This document shows positions 10,027-21,000 of a stretch of DNA of 64,000 nucleotides, piece after piece. The DNA is from Capra hircus (taxonomy: Eukaryota; Chordata; Mammalia; Artiodactyla; Bovidae), in assembly GCF_001704415.2 (NCBI RefSeq), contig NC_030813.1:15208001-15272000 (forward strand), given 5' to 3'. The stretch's first letter is position 1. Every line of letters begins with the position of its first letter. Both the position numbers and the translations under genes were made by a program. The notes beneath the pieces were generated by a model, which was given only the letters and a program-made list of their open reading frames with translations, was not told the origin of the DNA and did no database searches.

Positions 10027-12815
10027 CTAAATTGTGTTCGCCTCTTTGAGGCCTCATGAACTACAGCATGCCAGGCTTCCCTGTCCTTCACTATCTCCCA
10101 GAGGTTGCTCAAACTCATGTCCATTGAGTTGGTGATGCCATTCAACCATCTTATCCTCTGTTTCCCCCTTCCTCTCCTGCCCTCAATCTTTCTCAGCATC
10201 AGGGTCTTTTCCAATGAGTCAGCTCTTGGCATCAGGTGGCCAGATTATTGGAGCATCAGTATCAGCATCAGTCGTTCCAGTGAATATTCAGGGTGATTTC
10301 CTTTAGGATTGACTGGTTTGAGCGCCTTGCTGTCCGAGGGACAGCAAGTCTTCTCCAGCACCACAATGCAAAAGGATCAATTCTTCAGTGCTCAGCCTTT
10401 TTTATGGTCCAATTCTCATATCTGTACGTGACTACTGGAAAAACCATAGCTTCAAGTATATGGACCTTTGTTGGCAAAGTGATGTCTCTGCTTTTTGATA
10501 TGCTGTTTAGGTTTGTCATAGCTTTTCTTCAAAGGAGCAAGTGTCTTTTAGTTTCATGGCTGCAATCACTAGTGCACAGTAATTTTGGAGCCCAAGAAAA
10601 TAAAATCTGTCACTATTTCCATTGTTTCCCCATCTATTTGCCACAAAGTGATGGGACTGGATGCCATGATCTTAGCTTTTTGAATGTTGAATTTTAAGCC
10701 AGCTTTTTTACTCTCCTCTTTCACCACCATGAGGCTATTTAGCTACTCTTTGTGCCATTAGGGTGGTGTCATCTGCATATCTGAGGTCATTGATATTTCT
10801 CCTGGCAATTTTGATTCCAGCTTGTGAGCCATCCAGCCTGGCATTTCTTGTTATGTACTCTACATGGAAGTAAAATAAACAATGTGACAATATACAGCTT
10901 TGATGTACTCCTTTCCCAATTTTGAACCAGTCCATTGTGCTGTGTCTGGTTGTCACTGTTGCTTCTTGCCCTGCATACAGATTTCTGGGGACAGGTAAGT
11001 GGATCTGAAATTCCCATCTCTAAAAATTTTCCAGAGTTTGTTGTGATCTACACATTCAAAGGCTTTAGTGTAGTCAATAAAACAGTAGGTTTTGTTTTTT
11101 TTTTAATTCCCTTGTTTTTTCTGTGATCCAGCAGATATTGGCAATTTGATCTCTGGTTCCTCTGCCTTTTCTAAATCCAGCTTGGACATCTGGAATTTCT
11201 CAGTTCATGCTGCAGCCTAGCTTGAAGGATTTTGAGCATAATCTTGTTAGCTTGTGAAATGAGTGTAATTGTACAGTAATTTGAACATTCTTTGGCATTG
11301 CCTTTCTTTGGGATTGGAATGAAAACTGCCCTTTTCCAGTCCTGTGGCCACTGCTCAGTTTTCCAAATTTGTTGGTATATTGAGTGCAACCCTTTAACAG
11401 CATCATCTTTTAGGATTTGAAATAGCTAGGTTGGAATTCCACCACCTCCACTAGCTTTGTTCTCAGTAACACTTCCTAAGGCCCACTTGACTTCACACTC
11501 CAGGATGTTTGGCTCTAAGTCAGTGACCACACCATCATGGCTATCCAGATCTTTAAGACCTTTTATGTGTAATTTTTGTGTGCATTCTTGCCACGTCTTA
11601 ATCTCTTCTTCTTGTGTTAGGTTCCTGCTATTTTGTCCTTTAGTGTGCCCATCTTTCTAAGAAATATTCCCTTGGTATCTCCAGTTTTCTTGAAGAGATC
11701 TCTATTCTTTCCCATTCTGTTTTATCCCTCTATTTCTTTGCATTGTTCACTTAAGAAGGCTTTCTTATCTCTCCTTGCTATTCTCTGGAACTCTGCCTTC
11801 AGTTGGATATCTTTCCCTTACTTCTTTGCCTTTTGCTTCTCTTTTTTCAGCTATTTTTAAGGCTTCTTCAGATAACCACTTTGTCTTCTTGCATTTCTTT
11901 TTCTTGGGGATGGTTTTGGTCACCACCTCCTATATAATTTACGAACCTCTATGCATAATTCTTCAGGCACTCTGCCTACCAGCTCTAATCCCTTGAATCT
12001 AATCATCTCCACTGTAAAATCATAATGGATTTGATTTAGGTCATACCTGAATGGTCTAGTGGTTTTCTCTAATTTCTTGAATTTAAACCTGAATTTTGCA
12101 ATAAGGAGCTGATGGTCTGAGCCACAGTCAACTCCCGGTCTTGTTTTTGCTGACTGTATAGAGGTTCTCTATTTTCAGCTGCAAAGAATATAATCAGTCT
12201 AACTTCAGTATAAACTTCAGTGATGTCCATGTGTAGAGTCATCTCTTGTGTTGTTGGAAGAGGGAGTTTGCTGTGACCAGTATGTTCTCTTGGCAAAACT
12301 TGTTAGCCTTTGCCCTTTTCCATTTTGTACTCCAAGGCCAAACTTGCCTTTTACTCCAGGTATCTCTTGACTTCCTACTTTTGCATTCCAGTCCCCTGTG
12401 ATGAAAAGGACATCTTTTTTTGGTGTTAGTTCTAGAATATGTTGTAGATTTTCAGAGAAACTGTTCAACTTCAGCTTCTTTGGCATTAGTGGTTGGGACA
12501 TAGACTTAGATTACTGTGACTTCCCTTGGAAATGAACTGAGATCATTCTGTCATTTGTGAGATTGCACCTAAGTACTGCGTTTCAGACTCTTTTGTTGAC
12601 TCTGAGGGCTACTCCATTTCTTCTAAGTGATTTTCACCCACAGCAGTAGATGTAATGGTCTTCTGAATTAAATTCACCCGTTTCCATCCATTTTAATTCA
12701 CTGATTCCTAAAATGTTGATGTTCACTCTTGCCATCTGGTTGACTGTGTCCATTTACTTTGATTTCTGGACCTAACATTCCAGGTTCTTATGCAGTATTG
12801 TTCTTCATACCAGTC
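10027..12815 (-). mobile_element. Nearly full BovB LINE, antisense, inserted in L1
   Basis: 3' end near 10027 (attgtgttcgcctctttgag), ORF2 in reverse complement with NDLRYADDTTLMA at 10740-10956, the HSIYQQIWKTEQWPQDWK segment at 11171-11389 and the endonuclease part (LFITGDWNAKVGSQEIPG) at 12217-12501. It ends where 'gaacctggaatgttaggtcc'-like sequence stops near 12810. Many small frameshifts; inactive. Confidence 0.9.
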
Positions 12816-14560
12816 CCTAATTAGGATTTTTGATTTACAAATATTTTCTTTGGTACTATGATTTGTCTTATAACTCTCTTGATAGTATCGTTTGCAGCAA
12901 TAAAGTTTTCAATTTTGATATAGACTAATTTATCTATTGTTTTCTTTTGTTGTTTATGCTTTTGGTATTATGCCTAAGAAATCATTGCCTAATCCAAGGT
13001 CACAAAGATTTACTTGCATGTTTTTTATTTTGTTTTGTTCTTTTGTAGTTTTAGCTTTTAGGTTTATGATGTATTTTGAGTTAATTTTTGTGTTTGATGT
13101 AAGGAAGCATTCCAACTTCATTTTATTTGCATGGGGATATCTAGTTATCCTAGCACCATTTATTGACAAGACTTTTTTGACATTATTATTGTTTTGTGAA
13201 GACTCAAGTGACCATATATGTAAGTATTTCTTTCTGGACTCTCAATTCTATTCCATTGACCTATATGTCTCTCCTTATGGCAGTATCATATTCTACTGAT
13301 TATTGTAGTTGAGTAGTAAGTTTTAAATTTGAGATATATGAGTTCTACAACCTGTTCTTAGTTTGAAGATTCTTTTGTTTATTCTGTGTTCATTTCAATA
13401 TGAATTTTATGATCAGGTTTTCAGTTTCTGCAAAAAATCAAGGTGACATTTTTAGGAATTATGTTGAATCTGTAGATTTGGGGAATATTGCCATTTTCAC
13501 AATATTATGTCTTCCAGTCTATGAACCTGAAATGTCCTTCCATGTATTTAGATCTTTAATTGTTTTAAACAATATTTCCTAGTTTTAAGTCTACAAGTCT
13601 TGGACTCCTATTGTTAAATTTGTTGCTTAGTATTTTATCCTTTTAGATGGTCTTGGAATGTAACTAATTTTATTTTCTTATTTTTCACTGCTAGTGTATT
13701 GAATTGCAATTAATTTGTATCCTGCAACTTGGCTGAATTCGTTTAGTGGTAATCATCCGTGTGTGTATATGTGCATGTATTCTTTATGATATTCTATGTG
13801 CAAGATCATGCCATCAGATAATAAAGATCATTTTCTTTTTTCTCATTTGGATATCTTTTTAAAAATAATTTTTTAAATTTCTTTATTTTTGGCTATGCTG
13901 GGTCTTCATTGCTGCACGGACTTTTCTTTAGTTGCAGCGAGCAGGGGCTACTCTCTAGGTGTGGTGAGCAGGCTTCTCATTGCCCTGGCTTCTCTTGTTA
14001 AGGAGCATGGGCTCTAGTGCTCACGGGCTTCAGTAGTTGTAGCTCCCAAGTTCTAGAGCACAGGCTCAATAGTTGTGGCCCTCTGGCTTAGTTGCTCCAT
14101 GGTACGTGAGATCTTCCTGAATCATGGATGGAACTCATGATTCCTGCAGTAACAGGTGAATTCTTTACCACTGAGCCACCACGGAAGCTCTGGATGTCTT
14201 TTATTTCTTTTCCTTTCCTAATTTCCCTTGCAAGAGTTCCACTCCAGTGTTAAGTAAAGTTGTAAGCAAGCACATCCTTGTCTTGTTACTGATCTTAAGG
14301 GCAAAGCATTCAGTCTTTCACCTGTATGTGTGATGTTAGCTGTTGGTGTTTCATAGATGCTGTTTTCAGGTTGAAGAAGTTCCCTTCTATTCCTAGCTTG
14401 TTGAATGTTTTATCACGGAAGGGTTCTGGATTTTTTCAAATGTTTCTTCTGCACCATGGGAATGATCATGTGGTTTTTGTCCTTATTCCATCAATATAGT
14501 ACATCACATTGGTTGATTTTCCTGTGTCACAATGGGGTGAGATAATGGAATTCTCTTCAG
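12816..14560 (-). mobile_element. Old L1 ORF2 region, antisense (right part)
   Basis: Continues the L1 split by BovB: aaatcattgcctaatccaag, ttgcatggggatatctagtt, tttctctcatttggatatct, then cacatccttgtcttgttact. A CHR SINE interrupts it at 13866-14190. Confidence 0.75.
13866..14190 (-). mobile_element. CHR-type tRNA SINE, antisense, inside L1
   Basis: Reverse complement of the cetartiodactyl CHR-2 element: ggctatgctgggtcttcatt … gcaggggctactctctaggt … accactgagccacc. Imperfect target duplication ggatatctttt / ggatgtctttt on either side. Confidence 0.8.
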
Positions 14561-14589
14561 GGATTTCTACTTTAATATGTGGTTGTGTA

Positions 14590-14830
14590 TGTAGATTCTG
14601 GTGATAAACTAAGTTCAAGTCATGGCTCATGCCAGACACTAACTTTTTGGCCTTGAGCAAGTTGTGTGACTTCTCTGTTTCTCCATCTGTAAAATGGGGA
14701 TATTAACAGTACCTACTTCATGGGTTTTTGTAAAGTTCAAATATAGAAATTGATGTTTGTGGAGTGCTTGTGTTTAGAACAGGGCTTGCTATTAGAAAGG
14801 AACTTGGTATTATTGTTACCATCAGTATCA
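14590..14830 (+). repeat. MIR SINE
   Basis: MIR core and 3' part: gcaagttgtgtgacttctct … ccatctgtaaaatggggata … tacctacttcatgggttttt. Confidence 0.75.
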
Positions 14831-15137
14831 GTGTTATTTAGCAGTTTTGGAAGTTTCATTGGTTATTCTACTCTTCTTCCTCTGTTCCCTGCTTATTCTC
14901 CCTTTGAGAATTACCATTCTAGATTTCTCTTCCCACCTTGTATTTATCTATTTTTGGAATAACACTTTATCTACATGGAGGGTAAACTGTAGAGTACCAT
15001 TGCCTTCAACCTAGCTGTATGTCTCTGCTCCCCAGAACTTCCCTGCTTGCCACTTATTGTTCATAGTTTATTATATAAGCTCCTAGTTTACGCTTGTGTG
15101 GGTGCACAGCAGTGATCTGCACTATAGGAATAAACTG

Positions 15138-15417
15138 CCTGCTGCTGCTGCTGCTGCTAAGTTGCTTCAGTCGTGTCCGACTCTGTGCGACCCCATAGAT
15201 GGCAGCCCACCAGGCTCCCCCATCCTTGGGATTCTCCAGGCAAGAACACTGGAGTGGGTTACCATTTCCTTCTCCAATGCATGAAAGTGAAAAGTGAAAG
15301 TGAAGTTGCTCAGTTGTGTCTGACTCAGCGACCCCATGGACTGCAGCCTACCAGGCTCCTCCATCCATGGGATTTTCCAGGCAAGAGTACTGGAGTGGGG
15401 TGCCATTGCCTCCTCCA
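15138..15417 (-). mobile_element. Bov-A2 dimeric SINE, antisense
   Basis: (GCT)n start, dimer with linker, target duplication aataaactg at 15129-15137 and 15418-15426. Confidence 0.93.
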
Positions 15418-15426
15418 AATAAACTG

Positions 15427-16497
15427 TCTAGAAGGAGGCAATAATTATTACTGGTCCTGCTTCTTGCTACATGACTTTGCTGATCATTTCTTCCTGTTAA
15501 TTCTTTAAAGTTGATGGTTTATTGTGGTTTAATTTTGGATACAACATACTAAAATTTTTTCCTGTAAAAATCATGACACAACCAAAAAAGCACAGTAGCA
15601 AACTCTTCTTGGCATAGATCTATCTATTGGTCATCAGCCTTTAAAAACCAGATACTGTTTGTGAAGGGCCTGATTGGCTAGTAGAGTTATAATGAAGTGT
15701 GCACAGTTCTTTTTCATATGGGGTAAATAGAACTAAACAATTCATTCTCAGTTTTAATGCTTAGAGTGGAATGAAGCAGAATGACTTATAGGCAAGTTGG
15801 GAATCTGTTTCATGTACCATCTCCTTCAAATTCTTGTAAGAATTTATTGCATAAGGCAGAAGGATAAAACATCCCACTTCCTTATTTATCCGCTTGAAAC
15901 AATACATGGACTTCAAGTGCTGGTTTTGATTGTGGTCAATTTGAAGTTAGGGTGTTAATCCCCATGAGGATAGCGGGATTTTTTTTTTTTTTCCCCTGAT
16001 GATTTATGATGTTAATGTGGTTTTCTTCTGAAGTAATTTAAAACAATATTTTAAAAGTTTTAGTCTGAAAATATCTTCTTTTTTAGTCTTCCCCCTCCTC
16101 CCCCCAGTCTACATTTGACTTTGACAGTTTAGCTATGTGGATTGAGAAGTAAAAATTAAGAGACAGCAATAGGAAAGTTTACAAAGTTTGAGAGCCCTTG
16201 ATTAGGGAATGTTTTTTATGTAAAGTCAAAACTAGGGTTTTGATTGTTTCCGTGTGTTTCAATTATCATCAAACCAATCTTAAATTATACTTCTGAAGGT
16301 TCCAAATAAATTTAGATTTTCTAGATATAGTAGATTGGAACATATGAATTTACTATCTTTTCTGTCTGTTGGACTGGTGGTGTGGATCTACTCGGCATCA
16401 AGTGTCATATTAAACATGTTCTTGCCCCCAGCTCCTACAAAATTGATGTCTTTAGTCAAATCACGAATATAAATTTGATCAGTGCTATCCTGTATGA
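15427..16497. other. Unclassified AT-rich flank
   Basis: No ORF, RNA gene or named repeat recognised. Contains a T-run near 15975 and a C-rich stretch near 16095 (ccccctcctccccccag). Confidence 0.4.
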
Positions 16498-16590
16498 ATT
16501 GGTGATGGACAAGGAGGCCTGGAGTGCTCCTGTCCATGGGGTCTCAAGAAGTCGGACACGACTGAGCGATTGAAGTGAACTGAACTGATT
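16498..16590 (+). mobile_element. BovB 3'-terminal fragment, sense
   Basis: Only the last ~90 bases, from aattggtgatggacaaggag to gaactgaactgatt, flanked by the near-repeat ctgtatgaatt / ctgtatggatt, as expected for a strongly 5'-truncated insertion. Confidence 0.8.
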
Positions 16591-16962
16591 CTGTATGGAT
16601 TAGGATATAAGGGTTTACACATTAAAGTTATATCTAAGAAGATATATCCTCAGATATGCAGAGTCATGTTGGAAACATCCATGGGTTTCCTTATTTTCAT
16701 ACTTAAAGATTGCTAGGTAAGATCAAAGCTAAATTCTAATTCCACTTAGTTTTATGGAATGAACACCCTTCTCTGTTTCCTAATAAGTTTCCAATTATTT
16801 AGCCCTTTTCCTCTAAAATCCATGTAGGATTTAAACACTATCTTCGCCTTAATTTCATAGCTTATTTGAAGGAACTTTGTAGGGAATGGAGCAAGATGAC
16901 AGAAAACTAAGCATGAAAAAGACTGGGTTCTTGAATCTTATTGCCTCCTGGTAAAGTATTTG

Positions 16963-17222
16963 CTAAAGCTGAAACTCCAGTACTTTGGCCACCTCATGCA
17001 AAGAGTTGACTCATTGGAAAAGACTCTGATGCTGGGAGGGATTGGGGGCAGGAGGAGAAGGGGACCACAGAGGATGAAATGGCTGGATGGCATCACTGAC
17101 TTGATGGACGTGAGTCTGAGTGAACTCTGGGAGTTGGTGATGGACAGGGAGGCCTGGCGTGCTGCGATTCATGGGGTCGCAGAGAGTCGGACATGACTGA
17201 GTGACTGAACTGAACTGAACTG
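16963..17222 (+). mobile_element. BovB 3'-end insertion with target duplication
   Basis: Sense BovB 3' end (gctaaagctgaaactccagt to gaactgaactgaactg) between two copies of aaagtatttg (16953-16962 and 17223-17232). It lies just past the candidate ENPEP poly(A) site. Confidence 0.9.
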
Positions 17223-17289
17223 AAAGTATTTGGGGAGTGCTGCAGTCATTATTATTCAAGAGTAAAGGAACACTGGGAAACAATGTAGT

Positions 17290-17938
17290 TTTTCAAGGTG
17301 ATCATTCAGATTTATTTTTAAAAGGAGAGGAGAATTCTTTTGTTGATTTTAAAACAAAGGTAAGAGTCAGGTGTTTCTTTGGCTAATTCATGCAATCCTT
17401 GAGTAAAATTTAAGCCCAGGTTACTTTGATAGGATTTAAAAGAGTAAAACATGTGAATACAATGATGTTAGATCTGTGTGATTCTGAATAATAAAATAAA
17501 GATTAAGATGGTAATATTGGTTCCTCAAGTACTGGTGTTTAAACTTTAAAAATCATTCAAGAGAGAAGATTAAGTGGTGTTTCTTTGGTACTAAAAATGT
17601 AAAGCTAAGACCAAATTCTTCTATTTTCACAGATTTAAGATACAAAGAATGATATTTAAAGACCTTAAAATGGCTATTAAATTATCTTCAGTTTGTAAAG
17701 AATCTCCTACGAAGTATGCTTAGAAGAAATCCCTGAGTACATTAACTACTCTATTAATATCTTCCTTCATAAACAAAAAGGAACAATTTAAAAGCTTTGC
17801 AAGACATATAAACACAGTGCTTAGTGAAAGCAGTATCTATATATAAAACTCCCTCCATAGTGCTTGTAAATTAGGCCACCAAATATTTAACAGGTGAAAC
17901 AATAGAGTCACAAAATTAAAATATGATATTTGGACACA
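17290..17938 (-). other. ENPEP: ENPEP candidate 3' UTR
   Basis: AT-rich sequence after the stop codon with no other coding signal. The first AATAAA on the minus strand below the stop is at 17311-17316, predicting a UTR of roughly 640 nt. A BovB-derived insertion lies just beyond (16963-17222). Longer UTR forms cannot be excluded. Confidence 0.5.
17311..17316 (-). terminator. Candidate ENPEP polyadenylation signal AATAAA
   Basis: Canonical hexamer on the minus strand, the first one met about 620 nt after the ENPEP stop codon. Cleavage would be expected 10-30 nt lower in coordinate. Use is inferred from position only. Confidence 0.45.
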
Positions 17939-18085
17939 TTAACCATTCAAATCAAGAAACCAGTTTCTTATGGTGTCCCTGTTTTGTTTTAGCCACTCGA
18001 TATTGTTTTTCACTGTTTCCAGTACTTGCTCCCTAGGTTTTTGTCCCGCTCCAGCTTCAGGATATCTTTCGAAAAAGCTCTTGAT
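17939..18085 (-). CDS. ENPEP: ENPEP terminal coding exon 20 with TAA stop
   Basis: 48 codons plus TAA at 17939-17941; acceptor tctttttatag-like (cttttatag|ATC). The peptide starts IKSFFERYPEAGAGQKPREQ and ends TIRNWFLDLNG. The E/KxVLETVKNNIEWLK block is the usual last helix pair of ENPEP. The C-terminal tail looks about two residues shorter than the human one as I remember it. Downstream sequence is the 3' UTR. Confidence 0.95.
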   Translation of the reverse strand: MKSFFERYPEAGAGQKPREQVLETVKNNIEWLKQNRDTIRNWFLDLNG

Positions 18086-21000
18086 CTATAAAAGAGAAGG
18101 CAGTAATTAAGAAAGTCATTTTAAGCCCAGTTGTTCTTCAGGGATTTTATTGACATTCTGGATTTGTCTCCTTCTTCCCTGGAAATTCAGTATCACGGAA
18201 CAACATTAAGATACATCTTCTGGTGCATCATTAGAGTGAGCCTATCTCTCAGACTGGTAGTCACTGCCCATGGCTTTGGACGCCTGGCAGCACGTCCCGC
18301 AGAAGAGGCTCTGCTGTACTGGGGAAGGAGAGCCGCACAGTGGTGGCGGGCATGCTCTCTCTGCTTCTGCAGGTTCCTCAGTTTTCTGCACGTTCTCCCA
18401 AGGTGTTTCCTGGAAAATCTGTACTGTGGAATGATGGCTTTGCTTTGTTCCAAGAGTCTGGAGTGTTTTATATACACTCAGTTCACTCATTGAGGGCTCA
18501 TCAAAAAATCTCTATTAAATCTGGTTTGTTTTCCCTCTTCCTTCCAAAACCCTCTCTGAAACTTAACCATAGTAGTATATGCTATTTACATAAATAAGAA
18601 TTATTTTGTTTCACAGAAGGATGTAACCTTCCAAAATTCATACAATCTTTGTTTGGCTAACGTTAATGAACATCCCCTCACCCCTCTACCCCACAGGAAT
18701 TGATGAAAGATTTGGGCTTAGTTTTGAAATTCCAAAACTCTGAGTTCTGAAAGGAATCAAATCTTGAGCAGCTTATGCCAGGATTGCACTTACCTGGAAA
18801 GGGGAGATGGACTGCTCATGGCTTGCCAAACTGTATGGTTTCATGGACCAAGAGCCTAATCCTCCTCAGGCCTCACCTTTCTCAACTTTTAAACTTTATT
18901 TCTTGGTTATTTGAAATTTTTTTAGTTTAGAAAAAGAATAAGATGTACATTTAATTATATATAATAATTATTACTTTTTCCTTGTCTTTCGGGATCTGAA
19001 TAGAGAAAATATAATTTCTACTTGAAAAAAAAATTAATTCTGTTCCTTCCTTGACAAGTATAGAGGAATTTATCTTCCTACCTGCCAGAGTTGTAGTTCA
19101 GTGTTGAATGGCTCTGCTATAGTCACAATCCGGCCAAGGTTTCTGTTATTGAGTGTATACCTGAAGAGAAATTTAGGGGTGGAAAAGGCTACGTAAGTGC
19201 TCAGAACTTTAAATATTTGCTCTAGATGCAGACATGTCCTTTTTATTTTGAGAGTTTTTTTAAAGTAATTGTCAGTAAAGTACAGTAAGTATAAAACAGT
19301 AAGTAAACATATTTAATTTAAAATAATTCTATTCAGTAGAAATTCGCAGCAACTTCTGCACTTTTTTTTGTAGACAGATCCACTCCACTTTCCCCGAAAT
19401 GGTAGGCTGGTTGTTACATTCCCCAAATCTAGTCTCCTTTTTCCTGCACACGTGAGAACCATAGTCAGATTACTTGTCTCAGCCTTCCTCCTAGCTAGGT
19501 GCAAACTGGTGATCCAGTTCTCATCAACGGAACATAAACAGAAGTGGTAGGTGCAACTTCCACCTTCTTGTTAAGGAAGTAAAGGGAAATTGCTTGCCTT
19601 CGATCTTCTTTTTCTCCTTCCCCTTCTTCCAGATTTCAACTACACAGAATAAGGCCCTAGGCCTCATGGAGCACAACCACCCTAACAACTTGGAATGTTC
19701 ACTTCAGGAGACCAATCCAAATGAGAAATAATTACTTTTGTCCTTTAAGCTGTCTGTTTTGTCTGTTACAGCAGAATAGCTCTGTCACCTTTATCTTAAC
19801 TAATAATCTATGTGTCTTCCTACAGATACAGAAATTCGAATATAGGCTATTTATTCTGCTTCCATAAAGCTTTATTGGCTACTTGCATATTTGGCATTAT
19901 CATCTATATCAGCCTGCTAAGCAAAGACATTTGAAGCTAAGTGCAAAGATAGCACTTAAGCGATTATATTCTATTCCTATACCTTTTGCATTTTTCTCTC
20001 TTAAAAATCACAAATTTCCTTACAAACCAAAATGCAAATAACAGTGACACAGGTAAAATTTCATCCCAATTAATCACAGTGTAAAAAAAACCGTCCCAAG
20101 AATTATCTATAAACTTTGAATTTTTGGAATGTTGGGAAAGGATAAAGGAAATATATCAATGTATAAAGTATTAAACAGGAGGAGAAATTTTACATTTAAA
20201 AAATATCACATAAATCAAGAAATCATGAAGATAAAAACTAATAGTTTGTCACATACACATGAAAAAATTTATGTGAAAGGAAGCCTGCCATAAAATTAAA
20301 AGTAAAAATGTATTGTTGTAAAAAGAGCAAATATTTTGACTATCTAAAGAGCCCTTTCAGATTGGTGAAAGTCACTTAGTCGTTGTCTGACTCTTTCTGA
20401 CCCCATGGCCTATACAGTCCATGGAATCCTCCAGGCCAGAATACTGGAGTGGGTAGCCTTTCCCTTCTCCAGGGGATCTTCCCAACCCAGGGATCGAACC
20501 CAGGTCTCCCTCATTGCAGGTGGATTCTTTAGCAACTGAGGCACAAGGGAAGCCCTTTCAGATTGGTAATAGGGAGAAATATGCCAACATGAAATTAGCA
20601 AAGGAATGAATCATCAGTTTGCAAAAGAAATATATAGAGAAAATGTACCCAATGGAAACAGATGAAATGTTCTAATGATTATCCACAATTTTGGTATACT
20701 AGGTCCAATGGTCACTCTTATCGCAGACACCACTGAATTTAAATCCATTATGTCTTTTGTCTTTATTTTCTTAGAAGTATAATGCAAGCGATTTCCCTTT
20801 ACGTAATATCATCAGTCATTATCCAAAATGTAAGACTCAGGCATGACACTGCACCTGTCATGTGTGTGCCCTCTGGTCTCTGACTGGGCCGTCTAGAGTT
20901 ACTCTCAAACCCTTCACCTAGCCCTTTGGACTACCCCTTTACAGAGAATACTACTACTCATTTGGAGAATGTTTCTTTTCCTGTATCCTCCATAGCACCA

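Noticed and set aside
18340..18597. Plus-strand ORFs over the CpG-enriched block
   Set aside because: Opposite to ENPEP with no poly(A) signal or motif; the minus-strand reading was reported instead as the only one with a hexamer.
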